A DNA stretch of 64,000 nt, from positions 496,001 through 560,000 of the forward strand of contig NZ_JACIEM010000003.1 in the NCBI RefSeq assembly GCF_014196845.1. Reading direction: 5' to 3'. Position numbers and translations under genes: made by a program. Shown here piece by piece: positions 8,550 through 17,258 of this stretch. Position 1 is the stretch's first letter; each line of letters opens with the position of its first letter. This stretch comes from Aurantimonas endophytica. GTDB lineage: Bacteria; Pseudomonadota; Alphaproteobacteria; Rhizobiales; Rhizobiaceae. A model generated the notes under the pieces. It was not told where the DNA came from and searched no databases. It was given only the letters and a program-made list of their open reading frames with translations.

Positions 8550-8834
8550 TCACGAAACTGATTGGCCAGGAATGAGCCCAGTCAATCGGTAGCTTTGAAT
8601 AACACGATCGAACAGCGAAATGTCGTCCCTGCTCCGAGCCGCAAGCTGAGCCCCAACGACGGCAGCATAGATCGCCAATGCTCTCTCTTGCGTCGGCTGT
8701 CCATCTTGGGGGTCTAACTTCTCGAGAACCTTCGTCAACCACCTTACATTTACATCGACGAAGGCGCCAACCTCTACCTTTACTGGCTCAGGCAATACAT
8801 CGTACTCGGCACCCATGATCCCGCAGAGAGGCAT
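8550..8834 (-). pseudogene. C-terminal fragment of a second TetR-family regulator
   Basis: The minus frame gives MPLCGIMGAEYDVLPEPV, then a helical region with QERALAIYAAVVGAQLAARS. This pattern matches the ligand-binding half of AcrR/TetR regulators (CLFGxMxAE...LPExV). No DNA-binding half is found upstream: the stretch 8835-8940 has no in-frame helix-turn-helix. About 94 residues remain of a usual 190-200. It is a broken gene or, less likely, an expressed fragment. Confidence 0.55.
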
Positions 8835-8940
8835 ACAGCGGGTCGCGCGGCAACGACGACGCAGGATAGATGTCCCGCAGATGCAAAGGCTCCGGCGCCG
8901 CGGCCATCAAAACGGCGACGCTCAGCGGTTGCTGCGCGGA

Positions 8941-9858
8941 TCACGCGGAAGCCGATTGCCTGGTCTGGCCGAGTTCGCGCCTCAGCGTGGCGCGCAGCGT
9001 CGCCGCATCGTCGCTCGGCGTCAGGTTGAAGAGCCGGCGATAGTCGCGGTTGAACTGCGACAGGCTTTCGTAGCCGACATTGTAGGCGACCGCCGCGATG
9101 GTACTCGACCCGGAAAGTCCCCGGCGCGCCTCCTGCAAGCGGACGCGCTTCTGGAACTGGATGGGCGACATCGACGTCACCGCCTTGAAGTGTCGATGGA
9201 AGGTCGGAACGCTCATCCCGGCCTCGGCAGCGAGATCGGGAATGCTCAGCGCCTCGGCATAGTTTTCCCGGATCCAGGCCGTCGTCCGCCCGATCCGGGC
9301 GGCATGTCCGTTGGAGAACGCCAGCTGGCTGAGAAGCGGTCCATGCTCGGTGTGAAGCAGACGCCAGACGATTTCCCGCCGGATCAACGGCGCCATGACC
9401 TCGATGTCCCGCGGCCGATCCAGCAGCGAAAGCAACCGTATCAGCGGATCGAACAGTTCGGCGTCCAGCGTGTACTTGGCTGCCACGAGATTGTCCGGCG
9501 CCTTCGGACGAAAACCGGACTGCTCGCGCAGCAGGTCTGCGACCACCACGGGATCGATCTCGAGATGGATCGCGAGATAGGGCGCGGACGGGCTGGCTTC
9601 GGTGACCTGCGACGTCACAGGGACGTCGACGGCACAGAGCAGGGATTCCCCCGCGGCGTAGCAAAACGGATTCTCGCCGACCATCATCTCCTTCACGCCT
9701 CGCGCCACCAGCCCGAAAGAGGGTTGGTAGATGGAATGACCAACCTCCGACGGCATGTCCGTCCGGCCGACTTTCAACCCGTCGATCGGGGTCACGTAGT
9801 CATACCGGGCATGACGCTCGATGATGGCAAGCAAATCGGAGAATGTCGCTTTCGTCAT
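8941..9858 (-). CDS. AraC-family transcriptional regulator
   Basis: A 305-aa protein. The N-terminal domain (IYQPSFGLVARGVKEMMVGE, then YLAIHLEIDP) is of the AraC_N type found in regulators of oxidoreductase genes. The C-terminus has two helix-turn-helix motifs (LSIPDLAAEAGMSVPTFHRH and SSTIAAVAYNVGYESLSQFN). It is divergent from the Gfo/Idh and aldo/keto reductase genes. An 11-bp word just upstream of its start recurs upstream of those genes and of operon B, suggesting a regulon. Confidence 0.85.
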   Translation of the reverse strand: MTKATFSDLLAIIERHARYDYVTPIDGLKVGRTDMPSEVGHSIYQPSFGLVARGVKEMMVGENPFCYAAGESLLCAVDVPVTSQVTEASPSAPYLAIHLEIDPVVVADLLREQSGFRPKAPDNLVAAKYTLDAELFDPLIRLLSLLDRPRDIEVMAPLIRREIVWRLLHTEHGPLLSQLAFSNGHAARIGRTTAWIRENYAEALSIPDLAAEAGMSVPTFHRHFKAVTSMSPIQFQKRVRLQEARRGLSGSSTIAAVAYNVGYESLSQFNRDYRRLFNLTPSDDAATLRATLRRELGQTRQSASA

Positions 9859-10227
9859 GGGGCCAAACCTCCTGCATCAGGTGATCGGATCTCGGAAATC
9901 GCGCAGGGAACGAGCCGCAGCGGTGTTTCCGTCGCCAAGCAGTCCGGCCCGACGCTCGGCAAGTTCGTCAGTTAACCCTGCCGAACACTATGCACATCCT
10001 ATCAGGAGTGCGCCCGATCCTCTCAAACACCGCAAGTTGACCCGGAATTCTGACAGCGCCTTTCGGCCTCTTCACCCAGTCCGGTGTCGTTCCGAGCGGC
10101 TCGGGACGAATGAGAGGAACGGGCCGGCCGCTGATCGGATCCGCATAGCTCGCGCCGACACCCCCCGCCTATGTTCCGGCGCCGGCGCCGAGCGGCGCCC
10201 GATCACAGCGATGCCGGAGCATGGGAC
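9859..10227. other. 369-bp divergent intergenic region
   Basis: This region separates araC (minus) from the Gfo/Idh gene (plus). I see no convincing gene. It contains TGATCGGATCT at 9882-9892 close to the araC start and the longer shared word at 10131-10149. Both are proposed regulator sites. Confidence 0.5.
10131..10149 (+). promoter_or_regulatory. Shared 19-bp motif upstream of the oxidoreductase genes
   Basis: CTGATCGGATCCGCATAGC lies 78 nt before the ATG of the Gfo/Idh gene. An 18-of-19 match occurs at 13185-13203 before paoA of operon B, and its first part (TGATCGGATC) occurs at 9882 before araC. Spacing and location suit an activator site of the neighbouring AraC-family protein. This is a sequence observation plus inference. 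Confidence 0.4.
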
Positions 10228-11331
10228 ATGTCGGACAGGAATTTTCGCGTCGGGATCATCGGAGCGGATACGCAGGCCAGTTGGGCAGGCGCATCCCATA
10301 TCCCCGCACTGCAGTCGCAGCCGTCGCTGGTCCTGGCCGCGGTTGCTACCCGGCGGGAGAAGAGCGCCAGGGCCGCCGCGGCAGCGTTCGGCGCCGAACG
10401 CTGGTTCGCCGACCCGTTCGCGATGATCCGGGACGACGCGATCGACGTGGTCACGGTCGCGGTCAAGGTTCCGGCACATCGGGACCTGGTGATCGCAGCG
10501 CTTGAGGCCGGCAAGGCCGTCTATTGCGAGTCGCCTCTCGGCGCGACGCTCGCGGAGACCGAGGAAATGGCCGCCGCCGCCGGATCGCTGCACACTGCGA
10601 TCGGCCTGCAGGGTCGTTACAATCCCGCGGTCCGGCGTGCTGCCGAGCTGGTTTCGTCCGGAGCGCTTGGCCGGCTGATGTCGGCGCGGGTCGGCGCCAC
10701 GACCTTCGGCTACGGCCCGCAATCGCCCAGCGCCTACGACTATTTCAACAAGGCGGCGTCGGGCGCGAGCTTCATGACGATCACCACGGGTCATGTGCTG
10801 GACGTCGTCGAGGCGGTGCTCGGCGACATCACGGAAGTCGACGCGCGCACAAGACTTCTGTGGCCGCAGATCGAGATCGTCGACACCGGCGAGACCTCCG
10901 TCCGCGACATTCCCGACCATCTCGACCTGATCGCCATGACCGAGAGCGGCGCACCAGTCTCGGTCCAGGTCCTGTCCGGCGTACCGGCGGACGAGGCGAA
11001 TTTCACCCTGGAGATCCGCGGGTCGGAGGGTTGGCTGAAGCTCGCCGGCAACCACCTGGCCGGCGTCCAGGTCGGCGACCTGACGCTCACCGCGAGCGTC
11101 GACTTCGCCGCGCCCGACGCGCCGGTCGCCAGCGGCGTCGGGCCGACGGCTGCCGACTTCTGGGCGGGGGCCGCGATCAACGTCGGCGAGGTCTACGCTT
11201 CTCTCGCCCGCGATCTTGCCGCCGGCACAAGGGAGACGCTGGGCTTCGCCCACGCGCTCCACAACGGCCGCCTTGTCGCCGCGGTGGAGCGCGCGGCGCA
11301 GACGGGACAGCGGCAGCACCTCGCCGGCTGA
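10228..11331 (+). CDS. Gfo/Idh/MocA-family oxidoreductase
   Basis: A 367-aa NAD(P)-dependent oxidoreductase. The N-terminal Rossmann motif is FRVGIIGADTQASWAGASHI. The family EKP site appears as YCESPLGATLAE, as in the Gal80/sugar-oxidoreductase subgroup. The C-terminal dimerisation and substrate domain follows (TEVDARTRLLWPQIEI). I chose the ATG at 10228 (GGAG upstream, start MSDRNFRVG) rather than a longer in-frame start. It is followed after 33 nt by an aldo/keto reductase, probably one transcript. The substrate is unknown. Confidence 0.85.
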   Translation: MSDRNFRVGIIGADTQASWAGASHIPALQSQPSLVLAAVATRREKSARAAAAAFGAERWFADPFAMIRDDAIDVVTVAVKVPAHRDLVIAALEAGKAVYCESPLGATLAETEEMAAAAGSLHTAIGLQGRYNPAVRRAAELVSSGALGRLMSARVGATTFGYGPQSPSAYDYFNKAASGASFMTITTGHVLDVVEAVLGDITEVDARTRLLWPQIEIVDTGETSVRDIPDHLDLIAMTESGAPVSVQVLSGVPADEANFTLEIRGSEGWLKLAGNHLAGVQVGDLTLTASVDFAAPDAPVASGVGPTAADFWAGAAINVGEVYASLARDLAAGTRETLGFAHALHNGRLVAAVERAAQTGQRQHLAG

Positions 11332-11364
11332 CCCTTCGCTACACATTCGAGCAGGAGAAATCAC

Positions 11365-12381
11365 ATGCGCATGCGCAAGCTGGGTAGCAGCGGGCTGTTC
11401 GTATCGGAGCTGTGCTTCGGCGCCATGACGTTCGGCGGGACCGATGGCATATGGGGCCAGGTCGGCCAACTGGGCCAGGAAGACGCGGACGCGTTGGTGA
11501 AAGCCGCTTTTGACGCGGGCATCAACCTCTTCGATACGGCGAATATCTACGCCAATGGGCGCAGCGAGGCGATCCTCGGCCAATCCCTGCGCAACCTCGG
11601 CATCGCGCGGGAGGACTTCGTCGTCGCCACGAAGGTTGCCTCCGCGATGGGACCCGGGCCGAACAGGCGCGGTGCCTCGCGCGGCCACATCCTGAGCGAA
11701 GCCCGCGCCAGCCTCGAGCGGCTGGGGGTCGACCATATCGACCTCTACCAGATCCATGCCTTCGACCCGGCGACGCCGATCGAGGAGACGCTGGAAGCGC
11801 TCGATACGCTCGTGCGCGCCGGCGACGTCCGCTATGTCGGGCTGTCGAACTGGGCCGCCTGGCAGATCATGAAGGCGATCGGGATCGCCCGTGCCCGCCA
11901 GCTCGCGCCGATCGCCTCGCTGCAGGCCTACTACACGCTGGTCGGCCGCGACATCGAGCGGGAGATCGTGCCGATGCTGCTTTCCGAGGGCGTCGGCCTC
12001 ATGGTCTGGAGCCCGCTAGCCGGCGGCTATCTCACCGGAAAGTACTCGGGCGGCGGGACGGGCGACGGCGGCCGGCAGACGGCGCTGGACTTCCCGCCGA
12101 TCGACCGGGTCCGGGGCGAGCCGCTGATCGCAGTGCTGAGGGCCGTCGCCGAAAAGCACGGAAGCCGCCCGGCGCAGATCGCGATCGCCTGGCTCCTGCG
12201 GCAGGCGGTCGTATCGACCGTCATCATCGGGGCCAAGCGGGTCGAACAGCTCGTCGAGAACGTCCAGTCGACGGAGATCGCGCTGGACGACGACGACATG
12301 GCGGAACTGGATGCCGTCAGCCGTCTGCCGATCGAATATCCGGGCTGGTCGCTGAACGCGTCGCGCGACCGCAGCGCGTAG
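11365..12381 (+). CDS. Aldo/keto reductase
   Basis: A 338-aa AKR-superfamily TIM-barrel enzyme. Catalytic elements are visible: Asp-x4-Tyr in FDTANIYANGRSE, Lys in VVATKVAS and His in LYQIHAFDP. The NADPH-binding end includes VSTVIIGAKRVEQLVENV. The start codon follows GGAG by a normal distance. It lies directly after the Gfo/Idh gene, so the pair may act on the same sugar or carbonyl compound. It resembles AKRs annotated as general-stress or aryl-alcohol-dehydrogenase types. Substrate not determinable. Confidence 0.88.
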   Translation: MRMRKLGSSGLFVSELCFGAMTFGGTDGIWGQVGQLGQEDADALVKAAFDAGINLFDTANIYANGRSEAILGQSLRNLGIAREDFVVATKVASAMGPGPNRRGASRGHILSEARASLERLGVDHIDLYQIHAFDPATPIEETLEALDTLVRAGDVRYVGLSNWAAWQIMKAIGIARARQLAPIASLQAYYTLVGRDIEREIVPMLLSEGVGLMVWSPLAGGYLTGKYSGGGTGDGGRQTALDFPPIDRVRGEPLIAVLRAVAEKHGSRPAQIAIAWLLRQAVVSTVIIGAKRVEQLVENVQSTEIALDDDDMAELDAVSRLPIEYPGWSLNASRDRSA

Positions 12382-12516
12382 GCAAAAGGCCGGACCGACG
12401 GCACGGCGAAGGGGCGGATGGATCATCCCGACCGAGCCCGTCCTTTCGCGCGGCCGAGGGCGGCCCTGCGCAGAACGCTGTCGACGAACCCTCGGACGCG
12501 CGACTGTCTCCTCTGA

Positions 12517-13167
12517 CGGCCGGCGACGGGGTCAGGGCCGCTCCTCCTTGAACTGCCGTCGCACGGCGCGCCGGTGGGCCTGCGACTGGCGCTGCGCCAT
12601 CCCGAGCGCATGGCGGTGATCATCTCCCAGAACGGCAATGCCTATGTCGACGGCTTCAGCGACGAATGGGGGCCGTGGGAAGCCTGTTGGCGCGAGCCGA
12701 GCGCTGCCAACCGCGAAGCCCGCCGGCCCTCGCTCGCGCCCGACACGATCCGGAACTGGCAATACGGGACCGGTTCCGACCCGCAACACCTGTCGCCCGA
12801 CGGCTATAAACTCGACATCGCCTACATGGCGCGCCCCGGTGCGGAGGAGATCCAGCTCGACCTGATCCTCGACTACCGCAGCAACGTCGCGCTCTATCCT
12901 GCCTTCCAGTCCTGTTTCCGCGAGCACCGTCCGCCGCTTCTTGCGGCATGGGGGCGTCACGATCCGGCCTTCCTGCCCGCCGGCGCCATGGCCTACCGGC
13001 GTGACCTGTTGGACGCGGAGATCCACCTGCTCGACGCCGGACATTTCGCGCTGGAGACGCATGCCGAGGAAATCGCTGCCCTGATACGGTCGTTCCTCGA
13101 CCGGGTTTCGTCCCCTCGAAGGCGAAGTCCCGTGGAGACGCCGTGCCGGCCGCCGTCGGCCGGATGA
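12517..13167 (+). pseudogene. Alpha/beta hydrolase missing its N-terminus
   Basis: An open frame whose usable part begins near GAPVGLRLALRHPERM, which normally follows the nucleophile elbow of alpha/beta hydrolases related to haloalkane dehalogenase and epoxide hydrolase. The rest of the fold follows: the cap region, then LLAAWGRHDPAFLP (acid) and LLDAGHFALETHAEEIA (catalytic His). The first 90 or so residues, including the oxyanion loop and most of the elbow, are absent and an in-frame stop lies at 12514. A GTG at 12574 could start a 197-aa product, but it would lack a complete active site. Probably a decayed gene once co-transcribed with the AKR. Confidence 0.6.
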
Positions 13168-13184
13168 CAGTATCCGCCCAGCCA

Positions 13185-13203
13185 CTGATCGGATCTGCAT
13201 AGC
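13185..13203 (+). promoter_or_regulatory. Second copy of the shared 19-bp motif, upstream of operon B
   Basis: CTGATCGGATCTGCATAGC differs at one position from the copy at 10131-10149 and lies 125 nt upstream of the paoA start. No gene lies between. It is a candidate binding site of the AraC-family protein encoded at 8941-9858 or part of a shared promoter. Confidence 0.4.
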
Positions 13204-13327
13204 GGGCCCGTTGCCGCATCACCGATAAATGCGGCGACGCAACAGGAGCACCAGAAGGGAGACGCCGGCAAAGGCGGGCGGTCGCGGAAGCACCTCCTCG
13301 AAGGGCTCACCGGCACGGATCGGGTTC

Positions 13328-13951
13328 ATGATCAATGACGAGACAGACGGGGCACGGGGACACGCCACCAGCCGGCGCCGGTTCCTGATAGCCTCCGCGC
13401 TGACGGGGACGGCGCCGCTCCTGCCGCGTGAAGCGGCATCGCAGACGGTGGCCTACGCGCCCTCCCCGAGCGCCCACGCGTCAGTGGGCGTGACGCTCCG
13501 CATCAATGGCCGGGAGCACCGGCTGGACGTCGACGTCCGCACCACGCTCCTCGATGCGCTGCGCGAGCATATCGGCCTCACCGGCGTGAAGAAGGGCTGC
13601 GACCACGGCCAATGCGGCGCCTGCACCGTCCTCGTGGAGGGACGGCGCGAGCTCTCCTGCCTGACCCTGGCGGTTTCGGTCGGGCAGCGCGATGTGACGA
13701 CCATCGAGGGCCTCACCGAACCGGACGGCGAATTGCACCCCATGCAGCAGGCCTTCATCGATCACGACGCCTTCCAGTGCGGATACTGCACGCCCGGCCA
13801 GATTCTTTCGGCGATCGGCTGCGTCCGCGAGGGCCATGCCGGCTCGGCAGCGGAAATCCGGGAATACATGAGCGGCAATATCTGCCGCTGCGCCGCCTAC
13901 CCCAACATCGTGGCTGCGGTGACGCAAGCGCGCGATGCGATGGAGGGGTAG
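13328..13951 (+). CDS. paoA: Tat-exported 2Fe-2S subunit of PaoABC-type oxidoreductase (operon B)
   Basis: A 207-aa subunit with a twin-arginine signal (TSRRRFLIASALTG) and both 2Fe-2S domains: KKGCDHGQCGACTV, then CGYCTPGQ and GNICRCAAY. The ATG at 13328 (MINDETDGARG) places the Tat motif about 20 residues in; an in-frame start 99 nt upstream would give an implausible arginine-rich leader. It is first in a compact plus-strand operon A-B-C, with paoB starting 4 nt after its stop. Confidence 0.88.
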   Translation: MINDETDGARGHATSRRRFLIASALTGTAPLLPREAASQTVAYAPSPSAHASVGVTLRINGREHRLDVDVRTTLLDALREHIGLTGVKKGCDHGQCGACTVLVEGRRELSCLTLAVSVGQRDVTTIEGLTEPDGELHPMQQAFIDHDAFQCGYCTPGQILSAIGCVREGHAGSAAEIREYMSGNICRCAAYPNIVAAVTQARDAMEG

Positions 13952-13955
13952 AGCC

Positions 13956-14975
13956 ATGCGACCCTTCCATTACTCGCGCCCGGCCTCGATGGCGGAGGCC
14001 CTGCTCGAAATGCGCGACGTGCTTGCCACCGATGCGCAATCCTCTGCCGCCTTTCTTGCGGGCGGCACGACGCTCCTTGATCTCATGAAGCTCGATGTCG
14101 TCCGGCCCGAGCGGGTCATCGACCTCGGCGCGATGCGCGAAGAATTCGATTTCATCCGGCTGGAGGGGTCGACGCTGCGCCTTGGGGCGTTCGCGACGAT
14201 GGCGGCCGTGGCAGCCCATCCGGACGTCGTCAGGCTTTACCCGGTGATCGCACAGAGCCTGTCGCTGGCGGCCAGCGCGCAGCTGCGCAACATGGCGAGC
14301 CTCGGCGGCAACGTGCTGCAGCGTACGCGCTGCGCCTATTTCCGCGATCCGTCCTGGGACGCCTGCAACAAGCGCGTGCCCGGAAGCGGTTGCGCGGCGG
14401 TGGACGGCGCCAACCGCATGCATGCCGTGCTCGGGACGAGCGATCACTGCATCGCCACCTATCCCGGCGATTTTGCCCAAGCACTTCTCGCGCTCGACGC
14501 TTCCGTTGCCATCGCCGGCCCGCGCGGCAGCCGGACGATCCCGTTCGCGGCCCTGCACCGCTTGCCGGGAGACACCCCGGATCGCGAGACGAGCCTTGCG
14601 GCGGGCGAGATCATCACCGAGTTCGTCGTCCCGGCCGCAGAATGGACGCGCCGGTCGCTGTATCTGAAGATCCGCGACCGCCAGTCCTACGAGTTCGCCG
14701 TCGCCTCGGTCGCGGTCGCGCTGGATCTCGACGGCGCCACGGTGCGCCAGGCCCGTATCGCGCTCGGCGGCCTCGCGAGCGTGCCGTGGCGGGCACACGC
14801 GGCCGAGGAGGCACTGCGCGGAAGCGATCTGACGGAAGAGACGGCGCGCGCCGCCGCCGGGGAGGCCTTTGCCGGCGCCGTCCCGCAATCCCACAACGCC
14901 TTCAAGATCGCGCTCGGCCAGTCGACCCTGGTGCGGGGGCTGATGCACGCGGCATCGATGGAGATCCCAGGATGA
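13956..14975 (+). CDS. paoB: FAD/4Fe-4S subunit of PaoABC-type oxidoreductase (operon B)
   Basis: A 339-aa subunit. FAD-binding blocks are AFLAGGTTLLDLMKLD and QLRNMASLGGNVLQRTRC. The PaoB-type four-cysteine insertion is complete (RTRC, DACNKR, GSGCAA, SDHC). The ATG follows GGAGG by a normal distance; longer in-frame starts overlap paoA. Its stop overlaps the paoC start as ATGA, indicating translational coupling. It transfers electrons from the molybdenum centre to an acceptor in the periplasm. Confidence 0.88.
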   Translation: MRPFHYSRPASMAEALLEMRDVLATDAQSSAAFLAGGTTLLDLMKLDVVRPERVIDLGAMREEFDFIRLEGSTLRLGAFATMAAVAAHPDVVRLYPVIAQSLSLAASAQLRNMASLGGNVLQRTRCAYFRDPSWDACNKRVPGSGCAAVDGANRMHAVLGTSDHCIATYPGDFAQALLALDASVAIAGPRGSRTIPFAALHRLPGDTPDRETSLAAGEIITEFVVPAAEWTRRSLYLKIRDRQSYEFAVASVAVALDLDGATVRQARIALGGLASVPWRAHAAEEALRGSDLTEETARAAAGEAFAGAVPQSHNAFKIALGQSTLVRGLMHAASMEIPG

Positions 14976-17176
14976 ACCAGACGCTGTTTCCAACGCCCAG
15001 CGGCACGATGGGCCCGGCGCTCCCACGCTATGAGGGCCGCGCCAAGGTTACCGGAGACGCGCGCTACCCGAGCGACGTTCGGCTCGCGCGCACCGCTCAC
15101 GCCTATCTTCACACGAGCCGGATCGGGCGGGGCACGATCGAAGCCTTCGACCTTTCTGCCGCCCGCGCCGTTCCGGGCGTCATCGAGATCCTGACGAACG
15201 AGACGATCGGCGGCGAGATCCGGCAAATGCCGGCGATCTACCAGGGCGGCTATCTCGCCGACTCGGCGCAGCCGCTCGGCTCGGCCGATGTCGCCCACTG
15301 GGGCCAGCCGATCGCGATGGTCGTCGCGGAAACCTACGAAGCCGCCCGCGAGGCCGCCAACCGGATCGGCGTCACCTATCGGCCGCATGCCGCGTTGGCA
15401 GCCGATATGGACGCTGCCGAGGCGAGCGAACAGGCGCTCGATCCGATTAGCTTCGGCGTCGGCGATTTCGCTGCGGCCTACGAGGCGGCGCCGGTCAGGG
15501 TCGACGCGCGCTATTCCACCCCCGCGCAGCACCAGAACCCGATGGAACTCTTCGCCACGCAGTGCGCGTGGGAGGGCGACCGGCTGACGGTCCACGAGCC
15601 CAGCCAGAACCTCAACAACATCAGGTTCGGGCTCGCCGAACAGCTGGGCCTCGACGCCGAGAAGATTCGCGTCGTCAGCCCCTATGTCGGCGGCGCGTTC
15701 GGCGCGAAGGGGTTCCTGACCCAGCGCACGGCGCTGGTTGCCCTCGCCGCCCGACGGCTCGGGCGCCCGGTCAAGCTGGTGGCGACGCGCGAGCAGGGTT
15801 TCACCGTCTCGGGCTACCGGGCCGAGACCCGCCATCACGTCCAGCTGGCCGCGGATCGCGATGGCCGCCTGACCGCGCTCCGGCACGAGGGCTGGGAGCT
15901 GACCTCGCGGGCCGACAGCGTCGCCATGGGCGCGGTGTCGATGACCGCCCGGCTCTATGCCTGCCCCAACATCATCGGCCGCGTGAACGCCGTCGGCGCA
16001 GATCGCTCGACCCCCGGTTTCATGCGGGCGCCGGGCGAGATGTCCTACGGCTTTGCCATGGAGACGGCGCTGGACGAGCTCGCCCATGCGCTCGCGATGG
16101 ACCCGGTCGAGCTACGGCGGGTCAACGACACGCCGGTCGAGCCTGTCGGCGGCCTGCCCTATACCAGCCGCTCGCTGATGCAGTGCTTCGACGCGGCAGC
16201 GGGCGCCTTCGGATGGCACGAGCGGACACAGGCGCCGGGATCGATGCGCGACGGCGACTGGCTGGTCGGATGGGGCTGCGCCAGCGCCTTCTATCCCGCC
16301 CAGGCCGGCAATTCGGCTGCACGCGTCCGGCTCTCGGCCGACGGGCGGGTGCATGTGTCGAGCGCCGGCCACGAGCTCGGCCAGGGCATGTACACGATGA
16401 TGGCGCAGGTCGCGGCGGAGGAGCTCGGCGTGCCGGTCGACCGGGTGACGGTCTCGCTCGGCGACACCGACCTGCCCCCGGCGGTCGTTGCCGGGGGTTC
16501 CTCCTCCACCGCCAGTGTCGCGCCCGCCATCATGGCCGCCTGCGACGCGATCCGCCGACGGCTCGGCATCGAGGACGCCCCGCCCGCGAGCGTGATGCCG
16601 GCGATGGAAGCCTCCGGGATGGGCGTCATCGAGGAATTCGCCGAAGCCCGCGCGCACGGCCAGCCGCCGGAGAGCATCCAGGGCCTTTATCGCGGCATGG
16701 CCTTGCCGACAGGCGGCGCGCATCTGCCCAGCCGGGTCCAGTTCGCCCTCGGCGCCCAGTTCGTCGAGATCCGCGTCCATGCGCGGACGCACGAGATCCG
16801 CGTGCCCCGGGCCGTCGGCGCCTTTGCGGCGGGACGCATCATCAACCCGCGAACCGCCCACAGCCAGCTCGTCGGCGGCATGATCTGGGGCATCGGATCG
16901 GCGCTGCACGAGCACAGCGAGATCGACACTCGGAACGCCGGCTACGTCAACGCGAACCTCGCCGATTATCTGCTGCCGGTGAATGCCGACGTGGTCGACG
17001 TCCAGGCTATCCTTGTCCCGGAGGAGGACAGGCTGGTCAACCGCGCGGGGGTGAAGGGGGTCGGCGAGATCGGCGTCGTCGGCGTCGCCGCCGCAATCTC
17101 CAACGCACTCTTTCATGCGACGGGGCGGCGCCTGCGCGATCTGCCGATCCGGCTCGAGCACATCATGTCGACATGA
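14972..17176 (+). CDS. paoC: Molybdopterin-binding large subunit of PaoABC-type oxidoreductase (operon B)
   Basis: A 734-aa large subunit with hammerhead domain (EGRAKVTGDARYPSD), GGAFGAKGF loop, canonical MRAPGE active-site loop and intact catalytic Glu in GVKGVGEIG. It is full length compared with the E. coli homologue (about 730). The start is ATG at 14972 in an ATGA overlap with paoB. All three subunits look functional. Maturation would need MCD cofactor and an XdhC-type chaperone encoded elsewhere, since neither is in this window. Confidence 0.9.
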   Translation: MNQTLFPTPSGTMGPALPRYEGRAKVTGDARYPSDVRLARTAHAYLHTSRIGRGTIEAFDLSAARAVPGVIEILTNETIGGEIRQMPAIYQGGYLADSAQPLGSADVAHWGQPIAMVVAETYEAAREAANRIGVTYRPHAALAADMDAAEASEQALDPISFGVGDFAAAYEAAPVRVDARYSTPAQHQNPMELFATQCAWEGDRLTVHEPSQNLNNIRFGLAEQLGLDAEKIRVVSPYVGGAFGAKGFLTQRTALVALAARRLGRPVKLVATREQGFTVSGYRAETRHHVQLAADRDGRLTALRHEGWELTSRADSVAMGAVSMTARLYACPNIIGRVNAVGADRSTPGFMRAPGEMSYGFAMETALDELAHALAMDPVELRRVNDTPVEPVGGLPYTSRSLMQCFDAAAGAFGWHERTQAPGSMRDGDWLVGWGCASAFYPAQAGNSAARVRLSADGRVHVSSAGHELGQGMYTMMAQVAAEELGVPVDRVTVSLGDTDLPPAVVAGGSSSTASVAPAIMAACDAIRRRLGIEDAPPASVMPAMEASGMGVIEEFAEARAHGQPPESIQGLYRGMALPTGGAHLPSRVQFALGAQFVEIRVHARTHEIRVPRAVGAFAAGRIINPRTAHSQLVGGMIWGIGSALHEHSEIDTRNAGYVNANLADYLLPVNADVVDVQAILVPEEDRLVNRAGVKGVGEIGVVGVAAAISNALFHATGRRLRDLPIRLEHIMST

Positions 17177-17258
17177 TGGTCGGTAGACATCCGGGGGTTG
17201 CCGCGGGCGTCTTGTCGTTCAAGGCGGCGGTTATCGACGCGACACGAGGTTTCGAAAC

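Noticed and set aside
8835-8940. Continuation of the truncated TetR gene upstream
   Set aside because: The in-frame translation gives Arg/Cys-rich sequence without a helix-turn-helix. Another frame gives a plausible-looking peptide, but it is too short to assign.
10072-11757. 561-codon open frame on minus
   Set aside because: It is antisense to the Gfo/Idh and AKR genes, which carry clear catalytic motifs. Composition is typical of a shadow.
13225-13290. Membrane-protein C-terminal remnant on minus (FAGVSLLVLLLRRR)
   Set aside because: One hydrophobic stretch of about 12 residues followed by arginines could be chance. No other part of such a protein is found nearby.
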